A stretch of DNA of 64,000 nt, taken from NCBI GenBank assembly GCA_018435605.1, contig JAHDNF010000003.1, positions 124,001-188,000 of the forward strand, given 5' to 3'. The notes beneath the pieces were generated by a model. It worked only from the letters and a program-made list of their open reading frames with translations. It made no database searches and was not told where the DNA came from. This DNA comes from a bacterium. Lineage in GTDB: Bacteria; Auribacterota; Auribacteria; Auribacterales; Auribacteraceae. Shown piece after piece: positions 28,589 through 38,641 of the stretch (positions within the stretch are counted from its first letter, which is position 1; each line of letters starts with the position of its first letter). The position numbers were made by a program, and so were the translations under genes.

Positions 28589-28756
28589 TTATTTCTTCTT
28601 TCCGACTAGATAATAAAGAATCAGTCCGATAACCGGTAGCAAAAGAATCAATACAATCCACAGGACTTTTTTGCCGGTATCGAAATTACTTTTGATACAA
28701 TCCAAAATAGCGATGATGTCAAGAACCAGAATGATTAAACCGAGAATTCCCTGCAT
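28589..28756 (-). CDS. PLDc_N-domain small membrane protein
   Basis: A 55-residue protein with two hydrophobic helices: GILGLIILVLDIIAILD, then a short loop ending in Lys-Lys, then VLWIVLILLLPVIGLILYYL and a basic tail VGKKK. This is the pattern of the phospholipase D N-terminal-like family (PF13396): a Trp at the start of helix two and a Pro in its middle. These small peptides are widespread and of unknown function. AAGGAG lies 6 bases before the ATG. It lies 33 bases downstream of the DUF4126 gene on the same strand, so the two may be co-transcribed. Confidence 0.85.
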   Translation of the reverse strand: MQGILGLIILVLDIIAILDCIKSNFDTGKKVLWIVLILLLPVIGLILYYLVGKKK

Positions 28757-28789
28757 TGTTACTCCTTCCTTTCCGCTATTGTTGTGCGG

Positions 28790-29389
28790 TTATGGTGTTG
28801 AGGGTTGTGTGTGTTTTTTTCTGAACACGCTTTTTACCAGATGAAACATTTTTACGAGAAACCATATTGAAAAAACAATAAATACAATCACCAGAATGGT
28901 AAGTATAACTGGATGGCAAAGAGTAAGATACAACGCGCCCAGCACTCCGGCGTCTTCCGCCACACTGGCTATGGAATTGGTTACCGGTTCAGGAGATGTG
29001 TTGATTGCGGCGCGTGCGGTGGCTTTTGTCAAATGCGAATCAAGGGCGATAGCACCAGTAAGAACGGCTATAGGTATTTGTATAGCAGGCGCAATATCCG
29101 CCGATGCCATATATCCCATCATACTGCCTCCGATAGGACGTATAAGCGTATGAATCGAATCCCATACGGAATCCACATACGGTATTTTATCGGCAAAAAA
29201 TTCGACCAAATACATCAATACAGCAACAGCGATTACTATCGGATGCGCTAGCGTATCCATATTGCCGGGCAGGGTAGTCCATTGAAGCCGATGGGCTATT
29301 CCAAGGCCTGCGATAGTCAGGTATAGATTAACTCCCGAACCCCAAGAACTGCCCAACAACACCGCAAGGTTGTTTATTGAATCAACCAT
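28790..29389 (-). CDS. DUF4126 integral membrane protein
   Basis: A 199-residue multi-pass membrane protein. The order GSGVNLYLTIAGLGIAHR, then a segment with MYLVEFFADKIPYVDSVWDS, then HTLIRPIGGSMMGYMA is what I know from DUF4126. Function is unknown. The C-terminus is a short basic tail (FRKKHTQPSTP). The ATG at 29389 has AAAGGA 8 bases upstream, and is preferred over an ATG ten codons earlier. Confidence 0.82.
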   Translation of the reverse strand: MVDSINNLAVLLGSSWGSGVNLYLTIAGLGIAHRLQWTTLPGNMDTLAHPIVIAVAVLMYLVEFFADKIPYVDSVWDSIHTLIRPIGGSMMGYMASADIAPAIQIPIAVLTGAIALDSHLTKATARAAINTSPEPVTNSIASVAEDAGVLGALYLTLCHPVILTILVIVFIVFSIWFLVKMFHLVKSVFRKKHTQPSTP

Positions 29390-29452
29390 GTTAACAGTCC
29401 TTTCTGTATGAGTTATCATGAAATAATGAGAATATAAGAACTATTTCAGATA

Positions 29453-29481
29453 ATTGTATATGCAACCTTATCTGTACACAA
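29453..29481 (-). promoter_or_regulatory. Possible promoter for the DUF4126 gene
   Basis: On the minus strand, TTGTGT (29481-29476) and TACAAT (29458-29453) are 17 bases apart. Moderate match only. Confidence 0.35.
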
Positions 29482-29672
29482 CAAAAAAATCGGGTGATTT
29501 ACTATAAGTTACATTTGAATTATGAATCCTTGTGCTCTGTAATTTTTACTTTTTGAAAATAATACTCTGAAGTATGTAATTTTATCGGGACAGAATTTGT
29601 TCAACAGTATGGGAATCGTACCGATGTATATGATATGTACATCATGTTAATGAGTTTAGCAAGGAGTATGGC

Positions 29673-31910
29673 GTGGTAAAATATTTTCTGTTTTTGGTTT
29701 TATGCCTGAATTTGACAATAGGGTTGGATGCATCTCTTTACGCACAAGATGTTACGGATACCGATAACGACGGTATGCCGGATGCATGGGAGTTGCTGTA
29801 TGGTCTGAATATAAATGTTAATGACGCTACAGGCGATGCCGATAACGATGGTCTGTCGAACCTGCGGGAATATGAATATCAGACTAATCCCATTGATCCT
29901 GATACGGATAAAGATGGACTCAAAGACGGTGAGGAAGTCCTTGAAAACGGGTCGCCTTTCACTATTGACTCAATCGCTTTAAACACTGTTTTTTCAGATA
30001 TACAAATAGCCACTAACGGAAAAAACTATTTCGTGTACTGGAAAGGTACTTCGGCTACATACGGCCAAATAGTCGACCTGAACGGGACAAAAATCGGCCA
30101 GCGGTTTCAGATAAATACTTTTTATATACAAAGTATTGCATCCACACATGTAACCAGCGACGGAAACAACTATTTTGCCGTTTGGGGAGAAGACGATATT
30201 TCCGGTCAATTATATGACCAAAACGGCAATAAACTGGGAACTGAGTTGCAGATAAACGACGAACCATATTGTCAGAATGCGCCAAAAGTGGCGTTTAACG
30301 GCCAATCCTATTGTGTCACTTGGTACGGATACTACGAACAGTTTATGGGTATAGATCATTTTACAGGCAGTATAATAAAGGCGTACTACCATTATATATA
30401 TCATCGAATAATAGATACTGCCGGCAATATGGGGGCGGAAAAACAGTCTATGGTTTTGTATGAATATGACGGATACAGCAGGGAAGACTTGGCAATCACT
30501 ATAAACGGTCATGCTACTACATTTTTTGTTGTCTGGCAATTTGACCCGTGGTCGGAAATAGAGGCTTATAGTATAGACTCCGCAGGCAACGCCGGAACTG
30601 TGCAGACAGTTAACAATTATACTTCCGGTATACAAAATATGGGGCAGTTGAGCAGTTTACAAAATATTTACCTTGTTACATGGAGCGGTCAGGGACAAGA
30701 TGGAGGGCTTACCGGAATTTACGGACGTTTGTACAATCTTAACGGAACACCTGTCGGTTCACAATTTCAGATCAATACAACTACTGAGGGAACCAAAAAG
30801 AATCCGTCAATATCTACAGACGGTTCGTACTATTTTATTACATGGGAGGGGTATAACTCTGATTCTTATCAGATTTATACACAGCAATATAGCGTTTCAG
30901 GTGTGAAAATCGGGAACGAGAATATGATATGCGACACGTCGTCAAAAAATTCTCTTTACCCTGCAGTAGCTACCAACTTAGACGAATATTGCGTTGTGTG
31001 GGATATTTGCACCCTGAATAGTAATGCACATACTGTATCAGCTCAGTTTTTGACTGCGTCCAACAGTTTATACGGCGGAAAACTTGTAATAAATTTATTC
31101 GACAGCAATACTTATATGCCTCCGGTCATATCCAGCAACAAGAAAAATTATCTTGCAGTTTGGTATGACGGGACAGAGGTGCGGGGTAGCGTTTTGCGGT
31201 TCGGATACAATACCGATCCGCTTCTTGCCGATACCGATAATGACGGATTGAGCGATAGTTTTGAGATTTTTCAATCTCATACCGATCCTCTGAATCCCGA
31301 TACAGACAATGACGGATTATCCGACGGATGGGAACACGCCCACGGTTTGAACCCTAATGGCGGTCAGGATGCGCATGTAGATCACGATAACGACGGGCTT
31401 ACCACCGTTGAGGAAATTTCTTTGGGCACAGACCCGTTCGATCCGGATACGGACAACGACGGCATACTCGACGGAATCGAAGTCAAACAATCGTATACCG
31501 ATCCGCTGAATCCGGATATGGACAATGACGGGTTAAACGACGGTAGCGAATGGAATATATATAATACCGACCCGTTAAATCCGGATACGGATAACGACGG
31601 TATGACTGATGGAATGGAAGTTTACGCCGGTACTGATCCGCTCGACCCGCTATCTTTATTCATGCTTACAAATCTTCAACTTACAGAGACGTCGGATGGA
31701 ATATGCCTGACATGGACAGCGACTGCTCAGGAAGGCAGAACCTATTATATCTATGTTAAAAACGGTATTGATGCGGATTGGGAACTCATCGAATACGAGA
31801 ATTGGCAAAACGATATAGTAGATAACGGCGACGGCACAAAGTCTTGGACGGATACGTCAACCGCGGCGTATTTAACTCGTTTATACATGGTTATAGTTGT
31901 CAGACAATAA
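29673..31910 (+). CDS. Secreted protein with thrombospondin type 3-like calcium repeats
   Basis: A 745-residue exported protein. It starts at a GTG with AAGGAG 6 bases upstream and has a signal peptide ending near LYAQD. Residues about 25-90 hold calcium-binding repeats of the [12 protein letters not shown] type. About 90-510 is a series of roughly seven or eight units with the theme YFVTWxxxxxx-IYGQxxDxNGxxxGxxFQIN, probably the blades of a beta-propeller. About 515-660 returns to [12 protein letters not shown] repeats, and the last 80 residues form a beta-rich unit ([21 protein letters not shown]). Likely a surface or extracellular protein stabilised by Ca2+. It has no PEP-CTERM or other anchor. 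Converges on the REC-HDOD gene with 13 bases between. Confidence 0.85.
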   Translation: MVKYFLFLVLCLNLTIGLDASLYAQDVTDTDNDGMPDAWELLYGLNINVNDATGDADNDGLSNLREYEYQTNPIDPDTDKDGLKDGEEVLENGSPFTIDSIALNTVFSDIQIATNGKNYFVYWKGTSATYGQIVDLNGTKIGQRFQINTFYIQSIASTHVTSDGNNYFAVWGEDDISGQLYDQNGNKLGTELQINDEPYCQNAPKVAFNGQSYCVTWYGYYEQFMGIDHFTGSIIKAYYHYIYHRIIDTAGNMGAEKQSMVLYEYDGYSREDLAITINGHATTFFVVWQFDPWSEIEAYSIDSAGNAGTVQTVNNYTSGIQNMGQLSSLQNIYLVTWSGQGQDGGLTGIYGRLYNLNGTPVGSQFQINTTTEGTKKNPSISTDGSYYFITWEGYNSDSYQIYTQQYSVSGVKIGNENMICDTSSKNSLYPAVATNLDEYCVVWDICTLNSNAHTVSAQFLTASNSLYGGKLVINLFDSNTYMPPVISSNKKNYLAVWYDGTEVRGSVLRFGYNTDPLLADTDNDGLSDSFEIFQSHTDPLNPDTDNDGLSDGWEHAHGLNPNGGQDAHVDHDNDGLTTVEEISLGTDPFDPDTDNDGILDGIEVKQSYTDPLNPDMDNDGLNDGSEWNIYNTDPLNPDTDNDGMTDGMEVYAGTDPLDPLSLFMLTNLQLTETSDGICLTWTATAQEGRTYYIYVKNGIDADWELIEYENWQNDIVDNGDGTKSWTDTSTAAYLTRLYMVIVVRQ

Positions 31911-31923
31911 CAATGGGTTTCTA

Positions 31924-33708
31924 TTATTTCCGTATTACCGTGGACAGATTGGACAGCAGACTGTCGCGCCGTAGCGGATAAGGCAGAAAGATGCACGCCG
32001 GGAATAATTCTTTTGCACAAAAAGTTTTATTGGAACCTATAAGTATTCCTTTGGAATGCCAAACTGACCCGCAATATTTTTCAATACGTAGCCGGCTGAC
32101 ACCAGAAGCATCCGCTACAATGCATTTATGGTCTATTTCGTCTAAGGCACGCAGGTTGTCCCATTCCACACTCATAACTTGCAATCCTATATTTTCAAGC
32201 AACAGACGCAATGAAGAAGTATAATTCCCTTTTCCGATAAGAATGCACCTTTCATTGTTATAATGAACGTGCGAAACAGATGTACCCGGCAAATCTAACA
32301 ATTGTCCTGCGTATTCTACCTGTTGTACAACTTGCGTCAATAATTTATGAACATATTCCCCGAAACGGTTATATGAGTTTATGCAGTCGGGAGTTTCCGG
32401 CAAGAAAGGTTCCTGTCCGTAGGTAAACCCTAGTATAGAGGAGCAATAGTCTGCCAAATGTGCTATTTGAAACAGTTTCAGCACTTCGCTAGACTTATTG
32501 CGTTTATCCGATATGAAATAGGAAAAGAAGTCTTTTAAGATAGCGGGCATTGTCCCTTTTCGCATAAGCGCGTACGCGACATCATAATGGGTTAGGCCGA
32601 TATATTCTTGTTCCAGTTTGGATAGAGCGCCTTTTCCTGAGTCACAATCTTCAATAACTTTACTGTATTCCGGCTCAAAGTAGTTCAATAGGGCAAATTT
32701 ACCCATATATTGAAGTAATACGCATGTATAGGCGTCTTCAGGATTGGCTCCTTGTTCATGATCCGCGATAAATCGAGCGGCAAATGCTCTGGACAGATAT
32801 GCCGATAAAAACCCTTTTCCCATATGTGACCGAAGTTCTTCGCTTACCAATTGTTTAGCCTGAATCATACGCCTGATATTATCTGTAATTGTGCGTTCAC
32901 CGATCACGGAGATAGCCCAAAATATATTTGTAACAGGTTGTTTAGGAGAATAGAAAGCAGAGTTGGCCACCTGTAATGTATTGTATGTGAATCCGATATC
33001 CGACGATATAGGCTCTTTTAGATCGTTAGCCGCTTTGCCGGCGTTTTTTTTCATAGTCATCAATGTTTCTGGCATAATAGGCAAAAAAGAAATTTCGTTT
33101 ATGGTTGCTAATATCTGTTCTTTAAATATTTTTGCGGTTTTCTTTTTTGGGTATGGGTTGTTTTTTTTATCGTATAAGGTTGCGGGCGTTTTCTTTATTT
33201 CAGTTTTTGTATCTATTTTGCAATTCGTTGGCGGCATGTTTTTTTTGTCGATAACGTATATTGATCCTGCATCGGGAACAACGGTTTCTGTTGGGATAGT
33301 ATATTCTAGCGGCCCATTATTTTTAGGTTGTAAAATAGACTCTATTTTATTGCGTAATACTTTAGAGTCGAACGGTTTCAGTAGATAATCATTCGCGCCG
33401 CATCTGTGCGCCTCGACCACCACATCCATATCGCTGACGGCTGAAACCATAATAATCGGTATTCCTGCTGTTTTTGGCTGTTTTCTGAGAGTTTTGCATA
33501 CTTCGATTCCGTCTATACCGGGCATCATGATGTCGAGGAGAATCAAATCGAAATCATTTTTAAGAACCATGTATGACGCACTATATCCGTCTGAAGCGCA
33601 AAGTGGGGTATAGTTTCCGAAACTTTCGACAAGCGTACCGAGAATGGCAAGCATATCCGGTTCGTCATCGACAATCAATATGCGATGTGGATCAGCGTTC
33701 GGGGGCAT
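31924..33708 (-). CDS. Response regulator with HDOD output domain
   Basis: A 594-residue cytoplasmic regulator. The N-terminal receiver (about 8-125) has ILIVDDEPDM, the phosphoacceptor Asp in LILLDIMMPGIDG and Lys in LLKPFD. A Lys/Pro-rich linker follows. The HDOD domain (about 200-400) reads FLPIMPETLMTMKKNAGKAA, then a helical bundle with AISVIGERTITDNIRR. HDOD proteins are HD-GYP relatives without the metal site and act as signalling scaffolds. The final 110 residues look like a second, degenerate receiver: alternating hydrophobic strands and a PYPLRRDSLL end where Lys-Pro would be, and no acceptor Asp in place. AAGGAGAA gives the ribosome site. No kinase is adjacent. Confidence 0.88.
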   Translation of the reverse strand: MPPNADPHRILIVDDEPDMLAILGTLVESFGNYTPLCASDGYSASYMVLKNDFDLILLDIMMPGIDGIEVCKTLRKQPKTAGIPIIMVSAVSDMDVVVEAHRCGANDYLLKPFDSKVLRNKIESILQPKNNGPLEYTIPTETVVPDAGSIYVIDKKNMPPTNCKIDTKTEIKKTPATLYDKKNNPYPKKKTAKIFKEQILATINEISFLPIMPETLMTMKKNAGKAANDLKEPISSDIGFTYNTLQVANSAFYSPKQPVTNIFWAISVIGERTITDNIRRMIQAKQLVSEELRSHMGKGFLSAYLSRAFAARFIADHEQGANPEDAYTCVLLQYMGKFALLNYFEPEYSKVIEDCDSGKGALSKLEQEYIGLTHYDVAYALMRKGTMPAILKDFFSYFISDKRNKSSEVLKLFQIAHLADYCSSILGFTYGQEPFLPETPDCINSYNRFGEYVHKLLTQVVQQVEYAGQLLDLPGTSVSHVHYNNERCILIGKGNYTSSLRLLLENIGLQVMSVEWDNLRALDEIDHKCIVADASGVSRLRIEKYCGSVWHSKGILIGSNKTFCAKELFPACIFLPYPLRRDSLLSNLSTVIRK

Positions 33709-33890
33709 TTGTATATTCTCCTTCTTAAAATATATCGGAAAGAAGAAATAAATGAATTACTTTATAAGTATGTTTATATTAAAAATGGCTGGTATAGGTA
33801 AAATGATCGTCAAATCTGGAGTTAAATAATGTCGTTTATAGAAACAAATCGGGCGCATCCAAAGCAGTCGGGTAATCCACGAGCCGTTGT

Positions 33891-36800
33891 TTACAAACTT
33901 TCCCCTATGATCCGATATCCTTTAACGCTACCGATTGGTTTTACCGCGGGTTGATCTTTTGCGTCAAGGTATTCCATAATAATATTTTGGGTGGAAAACA
34001 AGAATGGAATTACATAGGGTTCTTGCACATCCAATATTCTAGTAAGCTGTATCAACGACGAAAAATATTGCGAGTGCCTTGACGACATAATATTACGAAG
34101 TGTCTTTCTGCTGTGGTAATCGTGTTTGAAAGAAGCCATAGGAACAGGGGTCATGGTTTTCTGAATAGATTCGTATACGTTTGTGATCTCTTCCACCAGC
34201 AAAGGTTCGTCAGGTATGCCGATAGCAAAAAGAGTATCGCTTATCGACTGTTTAACCTGCGTGTTGCCGGTCGAAACATTTTCTGTAAAATTATGCGTGG
34301 ATATCGCAATTGTTTCGTTTGCCATATAATTCTGCCATTGTTGAACGCTGAACACTTGCCTGACACTCCATCCTTCAAGATAATGCATGGTAAGAATATA
34401 GCGTATTTTATTTAAGTCTTTCTCCTTTATTGCAGGCACTAACAAATCGGTCAACCATTGTAACCTAGTAGGATATAAATGTTTAAAATAAAGATTTTTG
34501 GATATTGACAGCCTAACCATCTCCTCCGGTCCTTGAAGGTTTGTCAGCGATGCCGTTATCTCTTCAGGGTTTCGATTGTAAAACCAGCCTTTATCAGGGT
34601 GCCACAACCATCCTCCCAGCATTTTTTTCATAAAGATGTGTCTAATCTTACTGACCGTTAATTCATCAAAATTACCATAAGAAAATTCTGTGTCGTATTG
34701 CGGTCTCCTGTCGTACGCCATGGCGTACGCTATCAGTTCGACAAACGCTACCAAGTATACTTGCTCATGGCTATAAAACAAAAAGTCGTGTATCATATGG
34801 CCAATTTTTGATGAATGAAATGTAAAGCTGTACGGTCTGTCGAAATGCATTCCTGAAATAAGCAAAAGCCAGAAAGCATCTTTGTGATTATCGCTAAGCC
34901 AGTTTAAAAAATCGAACGATATGTTAATAATCATATCATCATACCATCTAATTCTGTACCTGAACGGCCTCGCGGCATTGTATTCTTTAAAAATCGAAGG
35001 CAGTTTATCTATATATGTTTGAACCATAGTTACATCTCCGTTAAGCGAAGCCACCATAGATTTTTTGTAATAGCGGGTAATCATCCTCATATCTTGAGAA
35101 ATATACTGAGATTTTAGCACGGTTTTGAGCATATCCAGCATATCCTGCGATGGAAGCAGTGACTCCATTTGCGTGAAATCATTTGATAATAAAGCGTTTG
35201 CAATTAATACAAACAACAACTTATGACCGACAAATTCATGCACGAATACTTTATTGAATGGTATCGGATGATAGAGTATATCGAGCACTATATTTCGTTC
35301 CTGCGCGGTAGCGACTGCCGATATGATGGAAAACATGAAAATATGCTCGAATTCTGGGAATAGTTCAAGCAAGGGGTCCGGAACTATGTCCATTTCCGAC
35401 AATAGTTTTTCTAATAACTGCTTATCAACTTCTTGAATGTCTATGATATTTCTATTGATCATAAATACAGGACTGGTTTTCATTTGTAGCGCTTGTTTCA
35501 TGTAAATCATAAAACCATTGTCGCGCAGAAAACGCATATCCAGAGACCTTAGAGAGCCAAGTATTTGGTTTTGGGATACTCCCTGATAAATGTCCCATTC
35601 GTCAAACAACCAATTCATGACGGTTATATCGGAGATAAGATCGTTTAAGTCGATATTGTGTTGTTCTGATATAGCGTATATCGTTGAGCGCAACTTTTCA
35701 TATTCTATGCGCACATTATGTTTTATATCAGCTATTTTCTTTTCGGAAATAGGCAGGTATACGTTTTCTACATGGTTGGCGGTAATTATGTCTGCCTGTG
35801 CGTACGCCCATTCTTTTACCGATTCGGCATTGACAACTGAAGCGTTTTTGAATTTATCCGGTACGGCGGATTCAGTTTTCTTTGTGGCGACATCAATCAG
35901 CCATTCAATTGTATATTCGGTATTTAATTGTTCGTTGACCGATTGCAGGACACGATTAAGCAGGCTGACCACTGCCGGATCATCGAAACCGATTTTTTTG
36001 ATAACTATAGGACATATAGCGATTTGCCTGAAAAGATGTTTGTCTGTTTGAGTATCTATAGGCAAACTTGCCAACCTGTCAAAAATTATGTAACCTGCCA
36101 ATACATCGTGCAGTTTTTCCTCAAGGTGTTTTTTTACAAGAGTATTTAGTATATGCATCTCAGGTATGTTTGTATTCCTATATAGGCCTGCCAAATGCAC
36201 AATTGAATATATTTCTGGGAATTGCATTGTATTTGCTATAACATAATCCAGATATGACAACATGTAGTCAGCGAGAAACAGCTGATTTTTTATTATTTCT
36301 TCTTCACTGATTTCATCCGGCATAAACGATTCCGCCTCTTTTCGCAAAACCGAGTCGGTATACTGCATGATGTAATTGATAACGGATTCCAAATTCGCTG
36401 TTTGCAATAGTTCGCCGAGCGCGGTTGTCATGTCGAATCGTAAGTTGCCTATATCCATAAGATGAGTGAATAACTCGCGGTCGGTATCTGATTGGAGCGA
36501 ATCGTAATAGTGATTCAGGGGTATTCCTTTGAATGTAAGGATTCTGCGTGCGAAACTGGATCGTATGCGTTCAAAAAACTCCGACTGAGCAAGTACGGTG
36601 TCAAACAATATAGGAAATGATAAATACATCGCCGCTGAAGATGTTTTATTTATATCCAGTATAGAAGATACCGAACACTGCATCATGCGCGATGTATATA
36701 TAGCCGAGTCGACGGGCTGGATGTTAGGTTTGATTACAGTGTATGATATTCCCAGATCTTTCATCTGTTGCTCGATAACCTGACTATGAAATCCGCCTGT

Positions 36801-38162
36801 CAACAGTATCGCTTTGTTGGTATCGGTAGTACGCATTATGTTTGATAGTTTCGACAGCATGACACAACTTCGTTTGTCAGCAGTGCGGTAAAACGCATAC
36901 GCGGTGTTGATTTCTTCAGTCGGTATCCGATCCGATCCGGTTATTAGATCAGGGGTGGTCAACGCAAAACGTTTTTTAAGCTCGCGAATAGATACTGCCA
37001 GATCGTCAATGGAGCGGTCGGCATCAATTAACAGCCTGTATTCGTTATGCGTTAATTCCAAAGAGGATAGTTTATTGTATAAAATAACTATGTGAATGTC
37101 GTTCGAAACGGAATTCCATACCTTCTTTATGGCATCGGCATCGTCATATTGGTTTATTATAGCGTTACGGCATAAAACTGCCAGTGAATCCAATTCATCT
37201 AGCAATATGTCATAGTCGATTTTCTGCTTGGCGGTTACCATTTCGATGAATTTGCATACGGCAGGGTATTCACGCATCGCATCAGCGAAATATGGACGTA
37301 TGCGGGTTACCAGTTCCTCGTCGGCAATTTTTCGGAGTGTATAATCTATATATAATTTCCTCAAGATATCTATATCCGACGGATTTGCAGATAGGTTGAA
37401 CTGCGCGATATATCTGTAAAGCTCGGCAGATAGCAATGCAGGATTTGTATCGAACCTGATTACTGAAAGATAGCGCTGTATGTCGGTATATTGTTTAATA
37501 TCTATATTCAACCTTTCGGCGGTGTTGAGCGTATATTCCATAAATCTATCTATGGAGGCGGTTCCATATTTGTAGTTTCGATATTCGTTCTCAAAGTCGA
37601 AAAGGTCTTTTGGAAATATGTGGAGCGCTATTGCCAGCAGTTCGTCAAGCATTGAACCTATGTTTTTCTTGACCGAATCCTGTCCTGCTGTAACCGATTT
37701 GAACTGTGATAAATTTTCTATATACAATGCAGGGTCTTCGACACCGCGATATCCTTTAACCGGCAATTCGGGATGCAGAATAGATAAATACTCCACGCCA
37801 GATAAATAACCGTTTTTCAAATAATCTATACAAACCGATTCTTTAGCGGAAGTATCCGGCAAAACACTGAATGCCGACGTATCAATTTTTCCGCCGGCTC
37901 CTTCGGTGGTTATTAGGGTATAGCCATAGTCTTCAACCAGAAGTTTGATTATTGATGCGATATTCTGCTGAACGTGATAATTGCAATGTACGTCGCGTAT
38001 ATGCACGATATTTAGATTTGAGTCTGCTTCGTATTGTTGAACTACTGTTCCCGTATGCGAAGGGATGCGTATACGCTCGCTGTCTTTTGCTGTAGCTTGA
38101 TTGAGAGTTATTTGAGTGAATGCGACAAAGCATGTCAGCATAAAAATAAATTTTCGAATCAT
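33891..38162 (-). CDS. Giant exported protein: EreA/ChaN-like N-terminal domain plus putative metallopeptidase region
   Basis: A 1423-residue protein of unknown function. A signal peptide (about 1-26, FIFMLTCFVAFTQITLNQATA) is followed by a domain at about 50-480 with HIRDVHCNYHVQQN (54-67), TTEGAGG (85-91) and, near its end, LLTGGFHSQVIEQQM (about 454-468). This arrangement of His and Glu motifs resembles the EreA/ChaN/TIKI-type superfamily, and I have seen the DVHCNY variant mainly in Omnitrophota-like genomes. The remaining 900 residues are mostly helical. At His975 the sequence reads HEFVGH, and at Glu1142 VELIAYAM, a possible zincin metal site. I placed the start at 38162 (signal peptide, GGAGC upstream) instead of 20 codons earlier. 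Transcribed alone. Confidence 0.7.
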   Translation of the reverse strand: MIRKFIFMLTCFVAFTQITLNQATAKDSERIRIPSHTGTVVQQYEADSNLNIVHIRDVHCNYHVQQNIASIIKLLVEDYGYTLITTEGAGGKIDTSAFSVLPDTSAKESVCIDYLKNGYLSGVEYLSILHPELPVKGYRGVEDPALYIENLSQFKSVTAGQDSVKKNIGSMLDELLAIALHIFPKDLFDFENEYRNYKYGTASIDRFMEYTLNTAERLNIDIKQYTDIQRYLSVIRFDTNPALLSAELYRYIAQFNLSANPSDIDILRKLYIDYTLRKIADEELVTRIRPYFADAMREYPAVCKFIEMVTAKQKIDYDILLDELDSLAVLCRNAIINQYDDADAIKKVWNSVSNDIHIVILYNKLSSLELTHNEYRLLIDADRSIDDLAVSIRELKKRFALTTPDLITGSDRIPTEEINTAYAFYRTADKRSCVMLSKLSNIMRTTDTNKAILLTGGFHSQVIEQQMKDLGISYTVIKPNIQPVDSAIYTSRMMQCSVSSILDINKTSSAAMYLSFPILFDTVLAQSEFFERIRSSFARRILTFKGIPLNHYYDSLQSDTDRELFTHLMDIGNLRFDMTTALGELLQTANLESVINYIMQYTDSVLRKEAESFMPDEISEEEIIKNQLFLADYMLSYLDYVIANTMQFPEIYSIVHLAGLYRNTNIPEMHILNTLVKKHLEEKLHDVLAGYIIFDRLASLPIDTQTDKHLFRQIAICPIVIKKIGFDDPAVVSLLNRVLQSVNEQLNTEYTIEWLIDVATKKTESAVPDKFKNASVVNAESVKEWAYAQADIITANHVENVYLPISEKKIADIKHNVRIEYEKLRSTIYAISEQHNIDLNDLISDITVMNWLFDEWDIYQGVSQNQILGSLRSLDMRFLRDNGFMIYMKQALQMKTSPVFMINRNIIDIQEVDKQLLEKLLSEMDIVPDPLLELFPEFEHIFMFSIISAVATAQERNIVLDILYHPIPFNKVFVHEFVGHKLLFVLIANALLSNDFTQMESLLPSQDMLDMLKTVLKSQYISQDMRMITRYYKKSMVASLNGDVTMVQTYIDKLPSIFKEYNAARPFRYRIRWYDDMIINISFDFLNWLSDNHKDAFWLLLISGMHFDRPYSFTFHSSKIGHMIHDFLFYSHEQVYLVAFVELIAYAMAYDRRPQYDTEFSYGNFDELTVSKIRHIFMKKMLGGWLWHPDKGWFYNRNPEEITASLTNLQGPEEMVRLSISKNLYFKHLYPTRLQWLTDLLVPAIKEKDLNKIRYILTMHYLEGWSVRQVFSVQQWQNYMANETIAISTHNFTENVSTGNTQVKQSISDTLFAIGIPDEPLLVEEITNVYESIQKTMTPVPMASFKHDYHSRKTLRNIMSSRHSQYFSSLIQLTRILDVQEPYVIPFLFSTQNIIMEYLDAKDQPAVKPIGSVKGYRIIGESL

Positions 38163-38641
38163 AAAATAAAAAGCTCCGTATCTTGATGTTACATCGATAA
38201 AATAGTTAAAACAATATACCACACAGACAGAAATAAATCCATAACAATCAGATAATCAATAAGATATATTAATTTATGTTAATTGTATTGCATGGACATT
38301 AAAGCAATAATATGATTGTATTAGAAATGAGCAGTAAATGTATAAGCTATTGAAAATAAGCAATAAAAGAATTGTTTATATATAAAACTTCTCAAAGAAA
38401 TATTAAAAAATGGCGGCAAAGATTTTTTTCCGAGGTGAAAAATACTGTCTTTAATTTTGATTACAATCGCAAACAAGGAAGTGCTTTTCTAATAATTTAT
38501 GATATCAAAAATATTATTATCGCGTCGGTCGCTCACAAAATGGATATATACGAACTTCTCAGCCAAGAACTTAAAGAGAACAATATCACGATAATCCTTC
38601 CTAGTTTTTAATGTTACTATTGATCGATATTATGTTCCGTT
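38163..38641. other. AT-rich region of about 480 bases
   Basis: A spacer between the giant protein gene and the GT-C-like gene. It is rich in A+T and holds one weak small reading frame on the plus strand (38372-38611). No repeat or RNA was recognised. Confidence 0.5.
38372..38611 (+). CDS. Possible small STAS-like protein
   Basis: A 79-residue reading frame from a TTG at 38372 with no clear ribosome site. The second half, with YDIKNIIIASVAHKMDIYEL followed by LSQELKENNITIILP, follows the strand-turn-helix-strand order of a STAS domain and resembles the protein at the left edge of the window. The weak start and AT-rich surroundings make a chance frame equally likely. Confidence 0.22.
   Translation: MFIYKTSQRNIKKWRQRFFSEVKNTVFNFDYNRKQGSAFLIIYDIKNIIIASVAHKMDIYELLSQELKENNITIILPSF

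Noticed and set aside
31220-31650. DNA repeats that at first looked like a tandem-repeat array
   Set aside because: They are the coding sequence of the DTDNDG calcium repeats, in frame and degenerate at wobble positions.
35223-35240. HEFVGH read as a standard HExxH zinc motif
   Set aside because: The spacing is HExxxH, so only an M49-like or non-metal reading is possible; kept as a finding, not as a function.
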